NCBI GenBank assembly: GCA_050290865.1
Contig: JBNKIW010000067.1
Location: forward strand, 1 to 11,335
Direction of reading: 5' to 3'
Length of the DNA stretch: 11,335 nt
Source: JARRLC01 sp050290865
GTDB taxonomy: Bacteria > Pseudomonadota > Alphaproteobacteria > Rhizobiales > Rhodomicrobiaceae
The notes beneath the pieces are model-generated. The model did no database searches and was not told the DNA's origin. It saw only the letters and a list, made by a program, of their open reading frames with translations. Positions 11,335 to 11,335 of the stretch are shown here, one piece after another (position 1 is the first letter of the stretch; every line of letters starts with the position of its first letter). The position numbers and the translations under genes are program-made.

Positions 11335-11335
11335 C

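Overview
This window reads as an accessory replication or phage-like region of a GC-rich alphaproteobacterium. The evidence is the roughly 60% GC coding sequence, the compact XRE regulators of the 'QCRAARALLGW...FIE' type common in Rhizobiales, Rhodospirillales and relatives, and the mix of a RepA-like AAA ATPase, a second-type DnaA, many tiny overlapping genes and HTH repressors. No rRNA, tRNA, transposase, integrase, CRISPR array or virion gene was seen. The exact host and the type of element (plasmid, phage-plasmid, integrated element) cannot be fixed from the sequence. An assembly gap of 287 N lies inside the dnaA-like gene.

Layout. Bases 1-1503 (minus strand) hold a tightly overlapping cassette of at least eight very small genes of unknown function, two encoding single-TM proteins and one a Cys-rich protein. 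It is read from a divergent promoter region facing an XRE regulator (1726-1971, plus). Next, on plus, come a four-TM protein with a C-terminal winged-helix-like domain (2196-3302), a seven-copy 11-bp tandem repeat array (3307-3383) and a primase-like/RepA-like ATPase gene (3532-4884). Convergent to it is a second membrane/winged-helix protein (6166-4910, minus), divergent from a second XRE regulator (6272-6556). A small HTH gene (6613-6852) ends at a clear terminator. A near-perfect sigma70 promoter (6945-6973) with an overlapping palindrome then starts a long structured leader, three small genes (7263-8145), an attenuator-like leader and the dnaA-like gene (8337-9749). A third membrane/DNA-binding-type protein (9925-11076) and a small basic protein (11134-11334) close the window.

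How the parts may fit. The RepA-like ATPase, the divergent DnaA and the iteron-like array form a plausible replication module. The most unusual feature is three proteins of the same design: cytoplasmic N-terminus, three TM segments, a (predicted periplasmic) helical segment carrying a Cys pair, a fourth TM segment and a cytoplasmic DNA-binding-type domain. Two of them carry a D5/P4-primase-like winged helix of the kind often fused to phage or plasmid helicases, while the helicase-like protein here has none. A membrane-tethered replication or regulation system built on these three proteins is my main hypothesis. It is inference from architecture only.
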